In this document: positions 1 through 5,931 of the stretch, piece by piece
Layout: each line of letters starts with the position of its first letter
How positions within the stretch are numbered: position 1 is the first letter of the stretch
Notes under the pieces: generated by a model
Seen by the model: the letters and a program-made list of their open reading frames with translations, nothing else
Databases searched by the model: none
Told to the model about the DNA's origin: nothing
Translations under genes and position numbers: made by a program
NCBI GenBank assembly: GCA_964424125.1
Contig: CAYRHS010000065.1
Coordinates: forward strand, 1-16,405
DNA from: CAYRHS01 sp964424125
Lineage (GTDB): Bacteria; Actinomycetota; Acidimicrobiia; IMCC26256; JAOSJL01
Direction of reading: 5' to 3'
Length of the DNA: 16,405 nt

Positions 1-626
1 ATGCGCGCGAGCGGAGCGGCGATCGAGTCACCGTCCGTGGCCACCCCCCGGATCGTGACGAAGGCACTGAAGCGTTCGAGCATCGCCACCAGCGCCGTCG
101 CCGCCCGTTCGGGTTCGACCCCGCCGGCGGCATCGGGCCCGGCCGCCCGGATCCGATCGGCGAGAACCGCCTCGACCTCGTCGAAGGCGTGCCCGTCGCG
201 AGCGTCCTCACCGTCCCGCTCGGCAATCGCCTCGGACCACGCGCGCAGCACCGGCCCGTAGCGCTCGTAGGTGGCGAGGAAGCCGGCCACGAAGCCGGAC
301 AGCTCCTCGAAGCCTGCCTCATCGGGCGTGATGGGCCCGAGGCCGTCGGCCAGCTCGCCCATCGCCTCCCGGCACTCGCGGGCAAGCGCGGTCAGGAGGT
401 CCTGCTTGTCGGCGAAGTAGAGATAGAAGGTCCCGTGCGAGGTACGAGCGGCACGCACGATGTCGTCGACGCGTGCCGCGTGATACCCGCGTCGGACGAA
501 CACACGGCGGCCGGCATCGAGGAGCTTGGCCATCGTGCGCCGGCCGCGAGCGCGCAGCTCCCGGTCCTGGGCCGGAGCGCCGCCGCCCCGCGCGGTGCTC
601 GCCTCGTCAGTGGCCCGTCCGGCCAT
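1..626 (-). CDS. TetR/AcrR-family transcriptional regulator, 3' end cut by window edge
   Basis: The minus strand reads open from ATG at 626 to the window edge, giving at least 208 residues; TetR proteins are usually 190-230, so nearly all of it is here. After a disordered, Ala/Gly-rich start, residues about 27-75 form the TetR DNA-binding domain: an R-rich helix 1, GRRVFVRRGYHAARVDDIV, then a recognition-helix region with RTSHGTFYLYFADKQDLL, the family signature. The remainder is helical and matches a ligand-binding domain, but the ligand cannot be told. The start is supported by GAGGGAG just upstream of ATG. It is divergent from the acyl-CoA dehydrogenase gene with 86 bp between starts, so the simplest inference is an acyl-CoA- or lipid-responsive repressor of itself and of the dehydrogenase-heliorhodopsin unit. 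The family is clear; the regulated genes are inferred. Confidence 0.88.
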   Translation of the reverse strand, partial: MAGRATDEASTARGGGAPAQDRELRARGRRTMAKLLDAGRRVFVRRGYHAARVDDIVRAARTSHGTFYLYFADKQDLLTALARECREAMGELADGLGPITPDEAGFEELSGFVAGFLATYERYGPVLRAWSEAIAERDGEDARDGHAFDEVEAVLADRIRAAGPDAAGGVEPERAATALVAMLERFSAFVTIRGVATDGDSIAAPLAR

Positions 627-699
627 CCCGCTCCCTCATCGACGTCCCACCCGCAGGCTCGCACACGCCCATAGCATGCCGCGACACGAGCCGGGCCAC

Positions 700-705
700 T
701 AGCGT
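700..705 (+). promoter_or_regulatory. Candidate -10 hexamer for a leaderless acyl-CoA dehydrogenase mRNA
   Basis: TAGCGT fits the actinobacterial TANNNT -10 pattern and ends 7 nt before the GTG start at 713, which would place the transcription start at or next to the start codon. No Shine-Dalgarno precedes this GTG, as expected for a leaderless transcript. No convincing -35 element is visible. The divergent 86-bp spacer (627-712) must also hold the TetR gene's promoter; it contains GCATGC at 674-679, but I see no strong TetR operator. Confidence 0.4.
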
Positions 706-712
706 CCAAACC

Positions 713-1840
713 GTGCAGCTCGACTTCACCGAGGACCAAGACGAGCTCCGCGAGGGCGTCCGCAGCGTGCTCCAGCGCGAGTGCACGATGGCGGCCGTCC
801 GGGAGCTCGCCGAGAAGGGCACGCCGCTCGACGCCCTCTGGCGCCACATGGTCGAGCTCGGCTGGCCGGCACTCACCGTGCCCGAGGCGGCCGGCGGGCT
901 GGGACTGGGCTTCGTGGAGGTCGCGGTCGTCGCCGAGGAACTCGGCCGCGCGGTCGCCCCCGGTCCCTGGCTCCCGACCGTGACCCAGTACGTCGCGACG
1001 GTCCAGGAGACCGGGGCCCCCGAGCAGCGCCACGAGCTGCTCGCCGAGGTCGCGGCCGGCGAGCGGACGGGCACGCTCGCGCTCGCCGAGGCGGACGGAA
1101 GCTGGGACGTCGCCGACGTCACGACCGTCGCCGAGCCCCACGACGACGGCTGGCTCGTGCGCGGGACCAAGCACTACGTGATCGAGGGTGACCGTGTCGA
1201 CGACCTCGCGGTGATCACCCGGCTCCCCGACAGCCGCGGCGACGAAGGCGTGACCGCGCTCCGGGTGCCCACGTCGGCGGCGCGCATCGAACGGCTGGAC
1301 TCCTTCGATGCCACGCGCGGCGTCGCGACCGTCCACCTCGACGACGTGCACGTCCCGCACGAGGCGGTCCTGGGCGAGCCCGGCGGGGACGCGATCCCCG
1401 TCCGACGCGCGCTCGACGAGGCGGTCATGGCGCTCGCGCTGGAGATGGTCGGGACCGCGCAGACGATCTTCGACACGATCCTCGAGTACGCGAAGCAGCG
1501 CTACCAGTTCGGCGTGCCGATCGGCTCCTTCCAGGCGATCAAGCACAAGTTCGCCGACATGTACGTGGCGCTCGAGCGTGCTCGCGGCACCGCCTACTTC
1601 GCCGCCGCCACCCTCGCCGAAGACGACGAGCGGCGTTCGATCGCCGCCTCCATGGCGAAGGCCGCGGCCGGAGACTGCCAGCGGCTCGTCGCCAAGGAGG
1701 GCATCCAGGTGCTCGGCGGGATCGGCTACACATGGGAGCATGACATGCACCTCTTCGTTCGGCGCGTGAAGTCCGGGGACGCCCTCCTCGGGACCGCGGC
1801 CCAGCACCGGGCCCGGGTCGCCGACCTCCTCGGCCTCTAG
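713..1840 (+). CDS. Acyl-CoA dehydrogenase family protein (FadE-like)
   Basis: A 375-residue FAD-dependent acyl-CoA dehydrogenase, expected to make the alpha-beta double bond of an acyl-CoA thioester in the cytosol and pass electrons to ETF. Length is near the family norm (375-390). Residues 1-125 form the N-terminal helical domain (LDFTEDQDELREGVR at 3-17; WPALTVPEAAGGLGLG at 51-66). The middle beta-domain has GTKHYVIEGDRVDDLAVITR at 151-170. The C-terminal helical domain carries KQRYQFGVPIGSFQAIKHKF at 261-280 and IQVLGGIGYTWEHDMHLFVR at 331-350, both hallmark FAD/CoA-contact regions. I cannot assign the catalytic base with certainty. Short members like this in actinobacteria often act as one half of a heterotetramer in sterol or branched side-chain degradation, but no partner is visible here. 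GTG 713 was chosen because homology begins there and the longer upstream reading frame overlaps the TetR gene. Confidence 0.9.
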   Translation: MQLDFTEDQDELREGVRSVLQRECTMAAVRELAEKGTPLDALWRHMVELGWPALTVPEAAGGLGLGFVEVAVVAEELGRAVAPGPWLPTVTQYVATVQETGAPEQRHELLAEVAAGERTGTLALAEADGSWDVADVTTVAEPHDDGWLVRGTKHYVIEGDRVDDLAVITRLPDSRGDEGVTALRVPTSAARIERLDSFDATRGVATVHLDDVHVPHEAVLGEPGGDAIPVRRALDEAVMALALEMVGTAQTIFDTILEYAKQRYQFGVPIGSFQAIKHKFADMYVALERARGTAYFAAATLAEDDERRSIAASMAKAAAGDCQRLVAKEGIQVLGGIGYTWEHDMHLFVRRVKSGDALLGTAAQHRARVADLLGL

Positions 1841-1855
1841 TCCTCGCCGCGAGGA
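1841..1855 (+). promoter_or_regulatory. Hairpin covering the heliorhodopsin ribosome-binding site
   Basis: TCCTCG-CCG-CGAGGA is a perfect 6-bp stem with a 3-nt loop. It fills the whole gap between the dehydrogenase stop and the heliorhodopsin ATG. The only Shine-Dalgarno-like bases (GAGGA) lie in its 3' arm, directly touching the ATG, so the site would be paired in free mRNA. A ribosome terminating on the dehydrogenase would open it, suggesting translational coupling. The structure is seen directly; its role is inferred. Confidence 0.5.
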
Positions 1856-2638
1856 ATGGTGCCTGCGACCCGCCCGATCACTCCGCCACCCTCGAGCCAG
1901 GAGCTGCGGCTCCGGCGCTTCAATCTGGTGATGGCCGTTGTCCACGCCGCCCAGGCCGCCGCGATGCTGGTCCTCGCCAACGACTTCGCGCTGCCGGTCA
2001 CGACCAACTTCCTGAACGGGCCGCCGGGACGCGGTCCGGGCCAGTTCACCGAGCAGCTGGCGCTGCGCCTCGGGCCCGCGGTGGCCACGTTCCTGCTGAT
2101 CTCGGCCGTGTTCCACCTGATCGTCGCGTCACGGTGGGGGTTCCCGCGCTACGTCTCCGAGCTCCGCCGGCAGCAGAACCGGTTCCGTTGGGTGGAGTAC
2201 TCGCTCTCCGCGTCACTGATGATCGTCATCATCGCGATGCTCACGGGCATCTCCGACGCCGTCGCGCTGCTCGCGCTCTTCGGTGTGAACGCCTCGATGA
2301 TCTTCTTCGGCTGGCTCATGGAGACCACGAACGACCTCGAGGAGGCGACCGTCTCGTGGACGCCGTTCGTCTTCGGCTGCGTCGCCGGCGCGGTGCCGTG
2401 GATCGGGATCCTCATCTACCTCCTGGGCCCCGGGGGTGGCGTCCCCGGCTTCGTCTACGGGATCTTCGTGTCGCTCTTCGTGTTCTTTAACTGCTTCGCG
2501 CTGAACCAGTGGCTCCAGTACCGGCGCGTGGGCCGTTGGCGCGACTACCTCTTCGGCGAGCGCGTCTACGTCTGGCTGAGCCTCACGGCCAAGAGCGCGC
2601 TGGCCTGGCAGGTCTTCGCCAACGTCCTGATCGGCTGA
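1856..2638 (+). CDS. Heliorhodopsin (retinal-binding photoreceptor-like membrane protein)
   Basis: A 260-residue seven-helix membrane protein. The third helix contains RWVEYSLSASLMIVIIAML (111-129), the heliorhodopsin signature, with E114 as expected retinal Schiff-base counterion. The last helix contains LTAKSALAWQVFANVLIG (243-260), with K246 as expected retinal-binding lysine. H30 in helix 1 and H87 in helix 2 sit exactly 7 residues later than the conserved H23 and H80 of the prototype 48C12, the same offset as E114 to E107, so the proton-accepting set is complete. Heliorhodopsins have an inverted topology (N-terminus inside), occur mainly in monoderms, and are thought to be light sensors or regulators, not strong pumps. 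Start: ATG 1856, or GTG 1859 three bases on, which gives the GAGGA site slightly better spacing; the next ATG (residue 26) would cut helix 1. It follows the acyl-CoA dehydrogenase by 15 bp, so co-transcription is likely. I see no carotenoid or retinal synthesis gene nearby. Confidence 0.95.
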   Translation: MVPATRPITPPPSSQELRLRRFNLVMAVVHAAQAAAMLVLANDFALPVTTNFLNGPPGRGPGQFTEQLALRLGPAVATFLLISAVFHLIVASRWGFPRYVSELRRQQNRFRWVEYSLSASLMIVIIAMLTGISDAVALLALFGVNASMIFFGWLMETTNDLEEATVSWTPFVFGCVAGAVPWIGILIYLLGPGGGVPGFVYGIFVSLFVFFNCFALNQWLQYRRVGRWRDYLFGERVYVWLSLTAKSALAWQVFANVLIG

Positions 2639-2640
2639 TC

Positions 2641-2662
2641 GACTGAGCGACCTCGTTCAGTC
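2641..2662. terminator. Stem-loop between convergent heliorhodopsin and Tad operons
   Basis: GACTGAGCG-ACCT-CGTTCAGTC forms a 9-bp stem (one G-T wobble) with a 4-nt loop. It begins 2 bases after the heliorhodopsin stop and overlaps the last codons of the minus-strand TadG-like gene. There is no T-tract on either side, so it could be a weak bidirectional terminator or a 3'-end stabiliser, not a textbook intrinsic terminator. Confidence 0.5.
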
Positions 2663-3079
2663 CGAGCGTCGTGGTCGGGCAGAGGCGTCCACCGCGATCT
2701 CGAGCCCGTCGCCCCCGACGAAGATGCGCAGCAAGGTCAGGTCCACCGACCCGGCCGCCGCCACCTCCACGGTTTCCTCGTCGGCTCGGACCTGCACGTG
2801 CTCCAGCGAGGCCGGCAGCGGGCGGCTCGCGAGATTGGCCCGCGCCAGGCGCTCGGCCTCGGCGGGTGCGAGACGGAGCTCCCCCGCTCGCAGCGCACGC
2901 TGATCGAGCCCGCTCGCGCCTGCCAACGCAGCCGCGTCGGCCATCTCCGCGAGCGCTCTTCGGGCAGCGAACGCCCGCCAGAGGTCGAGGCTGATCCCGC
3001 CGAGGAAGAGCACGCACACGCACAGCCCCAGCAGCCACAGCGTGATGGTGCCTTGCTCGTCCCTCGATCGCCGCATCAC
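2657..3079 (-). CDS. TadG-like / Rv3654c-like pilus-associated membrane protein
   Basis: A 140-residue protein, last gene of the Tad operon. A short charged start (MMRRSRDEQG) is followed by one membrane segment, residues about 11-34 (TITLWLLGLCVCVLFLGGIS), then DLWRAFAARRALAEMADAAALAGASG (32-57). That pattern, a membrane helix followed by a helix ending in ADAAALAGA, is characteristic of the Tad/TadG-like N-terminal family and of the mycobacterial Rv3654c-type proteins. The remaining 80 residues are a small beta-rich extracytoplasmic domain (EHVQVRADEETVEVAAAGSV). The position after QG that a prepilin peptidase would cut lacks Glu at +5 (Trp instead), so processing is uncertain. ATG overlaps the preceding stop by 4 bases (ATGA), implying coupled translation. 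The role is probably a minor or anchoring pilus component. Confidence 0.75.
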   Translation of the reverse strand: MMRRSRDEQGTITLWLLGLCVCVLFLGGISLDLWRAFAARRALAEMADAAALAGASGLDQRALRAGELRLAPAEAERLARANLASRPLPASLEHVQVRADEETVEVAAAGSVDLTLLRIFVGGDGLEIAVDASARPRRSD

Positions 3080-3501
3080 CGACTCCGGTAGCGGTCGACC
3101 TGCTCCGCGTGTGTGGCCGTCCAGTGCCAGGAACCGACACGTCCGATGCCCGGGATCTCTGCGGCCGGCATCCGGATGGTCACCGTCGCGATCACGGTGG
3201 CACCTCGCTCGAGCGAACCTGCTCCCCGCCAGCGCACCTCGACGGCGGTCCGGGCGAGGCCGTGATTCGCGAACACCTCGCGCGCCACGGCTTCCCCCAG
3301 CATCCGGCCTTCCTGGAGATCGGGGGCGAGCACGGCCTCGCGCGCAGCCTCGGCGGCAGCTGTCGTAGCCGTTGCCTGGTACTCGGACCAGGTCGGGAAG
3401 GTGAGCACCAGCATCGTCAACGGAAGGACGAGCAAACCGATCCCGAGCGCGAGCTCGAGCGCGACGAACCCGGCGGCGGGGCGATGCGCGGGCCCGCTCA
3501 C
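3076..3501 (-). CDS. TadE-like minor pseudopilin (second copy)
   Basis: A 141-residue predicted pseudopilin. An 11-residue leader ends in AAG, followed by FVALELALGIGLLVLPLTML: cleavage after Gly11 would leave Phe at +1 and Glu at +5, the class III signal cut by a TadV/CpaA-type peptidase, and the hydrophobic stretch (12-33) is the pilin-like helix. The next segment (SEYQATATTAAAEAAREAVL) is the amphipathic helix continuation, and the rest is a small beta-rich head. TadE-type proteins are thought to initiate or cap Flp fibres. GTG 3501 was chosen over the longer reading frame because it makes a GTGA overlap with the stop of the first TadE-like gene, as at most junctions of this operon, and gives a leader of normal length. 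It corresponds in position to one of the Rv3655c/Rv3654c-type genes. Confidence 0.78.
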   Translation of the reverse strand: MSGPAHRPAAGFVALELALGIGLLVLPLTMLVLTFPTWSEYQATATTAAAEAAREAVLAPDLQEGRMLGEAVAREVFANHGLARTAVEVRWRGAGSLERGATVIATVTIRMPAAEIPGIGRVGSWHWTATHAEQVDRYRSR

Positions 3502-3911
3502 GAGAGATCCTCCACCCGAGCGACCGCAGCCACCTCGAAGCGCCAGTCCGGCACGGGCGGAATCCACGAACGGAACCGCGCGCGGGCCCGGGCGGTCATC
3601 ACCGACCGCCCGGTCCCGTCGTCGAACTCACAGTCGATCTCCACCCCGTCGCCGATCGGGCCGCGCAGGAGGTCGTCGAGCACCTCCGCGACCCTTCCCG
3701 AGCAAGTGGCCACGCGCTGCGAAGCGCTCCCGGTTTCGACCGATCCCGCGCGTACGCCTTCGTCGAGCGCGGCACGGACGGCGCCCCGCCCGTACTGGAA
3801 CACGATGAAGTTCGCCGCGAGCACGAGGAACACCAGCGACAGCGCGGTTCCGACCACGAACTGGATCGTCGTGAAGCCGTCGCTCAGACGCCCAACTGGC
3901 CCTGGATCCAC
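3498..3911 (-). CDS. TadE-like minor pseudopilin (first copy)
   Basis: A 137-residue predicted pseudopilin directly after the Flp pilin. With GTG 3911 as start, a 12-residue leader (MDPGPVGRLSDG) precedes FTTIQFVVGTALSLVFLVLA, a pilin-like hydrophobic helix. The +5 residue is Gln, not the usual Glu, so processing or assembly may differ from the second copy. Two Cys in the head (VATCSG and EIDCEF) could form a disulphide outside the cell. Start choice is uncertain: GTG 3911 overlaps the Flp gene by 28 bases; CTG 3887 would give a CTGA overlap like the other junctions but a leader of only 4 residues. No ATG is available, and the next GTG is inside the membrane helix. I prefer 3911 because its leader length matches that of the second copy. 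Confidence 0.72.
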   Translation of the reverse strand: MDPGPVGRLSDGFTTIQFVVGTALSLVFLVLAANFIVFQYGRGAVRAALDEGVRAGSVETGSASQRVATCSGRVAEVLDDLLRGPIGDGVEIDCEFDDGTGRSVMTARARARFRSWIPPVPDWRFEVAAVARVEDLS

Positions 3912-4078
3912 TCGACCACGTTCACGCCGAGCGTCTGGAGCAGCGCCCAGATCGCGACCAACGCGGCGACTCCCAGCGCGGCGTTCCCCAGCAACTCGGC
4001 CGTGGTCATCCCCGATTCGTAGCCCGCACGCTGCTCGCGAGCCGGGCACTCCCTCGGCGTTCGACCGTCGAGCGTCAT
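3884..4078 (-). CDS. Flp-type pilin precursor (DUF4244/Rv3656c-like)
   Basis: A 64-residue precursor of the probable major fibre subunit. The leader is 23 residues and ends YESG; the mature part would start MTTAELLGNAALG, with Glu at +5, the class III prepilin signature. MTTAE after Gly is typical of the actinobacterial DUF4244 pilin-like family, although the residue after Glu is Leu, not Tyr or Phe. The mature protein would be 41 residues: a hydrophobic helix (about 28-51) and a short tail (VNVVEWIQGQLGV). It lies between TadC and the TadE-like genes, the same place as Rv3656c in mycobacteria. It is the only gene in the operon with a clear gap before it (33 bp) and a strong Shine-Dalgarno, consistent with the need for more copies of the subunit than of the assembly proteins. 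Confidence 0.82.
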   Translation of the reverse strand: MTLDGRTPRECPAREQRAGYESGMTTAELLGNAALGVAALVAIWALLQTLGVNVVEWIQGQLGV

Positions 4079-4084
4079 GGTCTT

Positions 4085-4089
4085 CTCCT
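4085..4089 (-). promoter_or_regulatory. Strong Shine-Dalgarno of the Flp pilin gene
   Basis: AGGAG lies 6 nt before the pilin ATG (4078). It is the best ribosome-binding site inside the Tad operon; most neighbours rely on 4-base stop/start overlaps. It supports both the pilin start and independent, higher translation of the subunit. Confidence 0.7.
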
Positions 4090-4111
4090 GTCGTCGTCGA
4101 TGGTGCAGTGC

Positions 4112-5038
4112 TCATCGAGCGCCGAACACGATGAACGGGATCGGCGCCGCGATGAAGAGGAGCATCACGGGTGCGAGCACCGCGATCGTCGGGAGCAACA
4201 TGGCCGCGCGTCGCTTGGTCGCGGTCTTCCGGACCTCCTCCCGACGCGCGTCGCGGATGTCCTCGCTGAGGTCGAGCAGGGCGCGCCCAAGATCCACTCC
4301 CCGCTCGGTCCCGACAGCGAAGAGCCTGTACGTTCGCGACGCAGCGGGTTCGGGGGTGACCTCCGCCGCGTGACGGAACGCCTCGGCCTCCCCGGCGCCC
4401 GCTCGGATCGAGCGCAACACGACCTCGAGCTCTTGGACGACTGCGCCATGGCCACGGTCCACCAGCCGCTGCGCGGCCTGAACGGGACCAGCCCCGGTCC
4501 GCAGATGGAGCGCGAGGAGCTGATTGACGGTGTAGAGCTCGAGCCGCATGCGTTCCGATCGCTGCTCGATCAGCCGCTCGATCCGACCTCGACCGCGGGT
4601 CGCGCCGACCACGAAGCCGCACGCGCCGAGCAGGACGGCACCCGCGGGCGCGCGCGTCAGACCGGCCCCGACCGCCAAGCCGAGAGCAGCGAGGATTGCC
4701 GCCGACACGACCTGGCGAACCCGGAAGTCCTCGACCGTGACGTTGAAGGACCCGGCCTGGCGGAGCTTGAGGCACAGTTCCTCGTCGGACTGCGAGTGGA
4801 GCAGCGTTCCCAAACGACGTGCTGCCGCCAACAGCGGCGGCACGATCACCCCGCTGATCGCGGTACCGGCTCCACCGCGCGTGTCGTCGACGTCCGCACT
4901 TCGCCCGACGCGCGTTCGTGTCACGAGCGTGTAGGGGCGCAGTCGCGGAGCGAGCCGCGGGATGGGCTGTATGACGAGAGCCGCCGCAGCGGCACAGGCC
5001 ACACCGACGGCGACCGCCGCGAGCACGCCGGCGTTCAC
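4112..5038 (-). CDS. tadC: TadC-like type II/IV secretion platform protein
   Basis: A 308-residue inner-membrane platform protein of the T2SSF (GspF/TadC) type, partner of TadB, expected to transmit ATPase motion to the growing fibre. The N-terminal membrane segment is VLAAVAVGVACAAAAALVI (5-23). The cytoplasmic T2SF domain begins around SQSDEELCLKLRQAGSF and includes LYTVNQLLALHLRTGAGPV, where the family has a conserved leading helix, and VGTERGVDLGRALLDLSEDI. A final hydrophobic pair of helices ends LLPTIAVLAPVMLLFIAAPI. The open frame continues far upstream, but GTG 5038 gives a GTGA overlap with the TadB stop and the natural N-terminal helix, so it is the start. About 300 residues is normal for TadC. 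Confidence 0.88.
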   Translation of the reverse strand: MNAGVLAAVAVGVACAAAAALVIQPIPRLAPRLRPYTLVTRTRVGRSADVDDTRGGAGTAISGVIVPPLLAAARRLGTLLHSQSDEELCLKLRQAGSFNVTVEDFRVRQVVSAAILAALGLAVGAGLTRAPAGAVLLGACGFVVGATRGRGRIERLIEQRSERMRLELYTVNQLLALHLRTGAGPVQAAQRLVDRGHGAVVQELEVVLRSIRAGAGEAEAFRHAAEVTPEPAASRTYRLFAVGTERGVDLGRALLDLSEDIRDARREEVRKTATKRRAAMLLPTIAVLAPVMLLFIAAPIPFIVFGAR

Positions 5039-5931
5039 GCCGGCTCCTTCACGAACGGTGCGGCAGCCGACCCGAAGACCCGACGCTCCTGGCGATCGCG
5101 TGCCAGGCGCCCCACCAGCCAGCCGCCGAAGATGCTCATCAGCCCGCCGACGACCACCACCATGAGCCCCGACGGGGTTCGATAGAAGTCCCGGAACGGA
5201 CCCGGGCGGATCGTGAGCATCACCAGGACGAGCCAAGGGAGCACGAGAACGGCGCGCGCGTTGATCTTCATCTCGAGCCCTTCGGAGGTGATTTCCTCGT
5301 CGGCCTTCAGGTCGCGGGTCGTCGTCGCGACGAGGCCTCCGAGGATCTCTTTGACGATTTGCCCACCCCGCTCGTGGGCGAGGATCAACACTTCGATGAC
5401 ACGGTCGCTTGCAGGGTCGGCCAGCTCTTCCTTGACGATCTCGAGCGCCGCCACCGTCCCGAGCATCCTGGCCAGCAGCGGGTAGCGCGCGAACGCCTCC
5501 CGCAGTGGCTCGGGACCGGACGTCGCCATCGCGACCACGGCCTGCGAGAGTGACCGGCCGGCCGAGATCGAGGCGGAGAGGTCGCGGAGGCCGTCGGACC
5601 ACGAGGCCTGGACCTCGCGGAGCCGACGGGCGCGACATCGGCTGAAGTAGGCGCGCGGCAGGAGCGCGACGCCGGCAGCGGGCACGATCGCGACGACCGG
5701 CGCACCTGTCAGCACCGCGACGGTCGCGAAGGCGACGAGGCCCGCCACCAGCGATCCTCCGACGAACTGTCGCGGCGTCAGCACCGTCCCCGCTTGCTGC
5801 AGCCAGAGTTGCATCGAGCCCGCGCCCGAGCGCCGGCGGGGACGCCAGCCGAGCCTCGCGGTTCGGCCACCCGGGATGCCCGCGGCGAGGAAGCACGCGA
5901 TTCCCACACCGAGGGCTGCCAGAACGCTCAC
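5035..5931 (-). CDS. tadB: TadB-like type II/IV secretion platform protein
   Basis: A 298-residue T2SSF-domain membrane protein. A first membrane helix (VLAALGVGIACFLAAGI, 3-19) is followed by a cytoplasmic linker and a double-helix hairpin (about 56-92: FVGGSLVAGLVAFATVAVL and VVAIVPAAGVALL). The cytoplasmic T2SF domain then has WSDGLRDLSASISAGRSLSQ, the standard platform-protein signature, and LILAHERGGQIVKEILGGLV. Two C-terminal helices follow (AVLVLPWLVLVMLTI and GLMVVVVGGLMSIFGGWLV). TadB and TadC form the inner-membrane platform that couples the TadA ATPase to pilin. GTG 5931 forms a GTGA overlap with the TadA stop; the longer frame starting at 6036 lies inside TadA and adds low-complexity Arg-rich sequence, so it was rejected. 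Confidence 0.9.
   Translation of the reverse strand: MSVLAALGVGIACFLAAGIPGGRTARLGWRPRRRSGAGSMQLWLQQAGTVLTPRQFVGGSLVAGLVAFATVAVLTGAPVVAIVPAAGVALLPRAYFSRCRARRLREVQASWSDGLRDLSASISAGRSLSQAVVAMATSGPEPLREAFARYPLLARMLGTVAALEIVKEELADPASDRVIEVLILAHERGGQIVKEILGGLVATTTRDLKADEEITSEGLEMKINARAVLVLPWLVLVMLTIRPGPFRDFYRTPSGLMVVVVGGLMSIFGGWLVGRLARDRQERRVFGSAAAPFVKEPA

Noticed and set aside
656..692. Inverted repeat GGCTCG/CGAGCC in the first divergent spacer
   Set aside because: The arms are 25 bp apart, the middle has no symmetry about the same centre, and six-base matches are common at this composition.
392..2116. 574-codon minus-strand open frame
   Set aside because: It is antisense to the acyl-CoA dehydrogenase and heliorhodopsin genes, Arg/Gly/His-rich with no domain, a usual shadow in G+C-rich DNA.
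4100..5185. 361-codon plus-strand open frame over tadC
   Set aside because: Low-complexity Arg/Glu/His-rich translation without domains; the opposite strand is a clear TadC.
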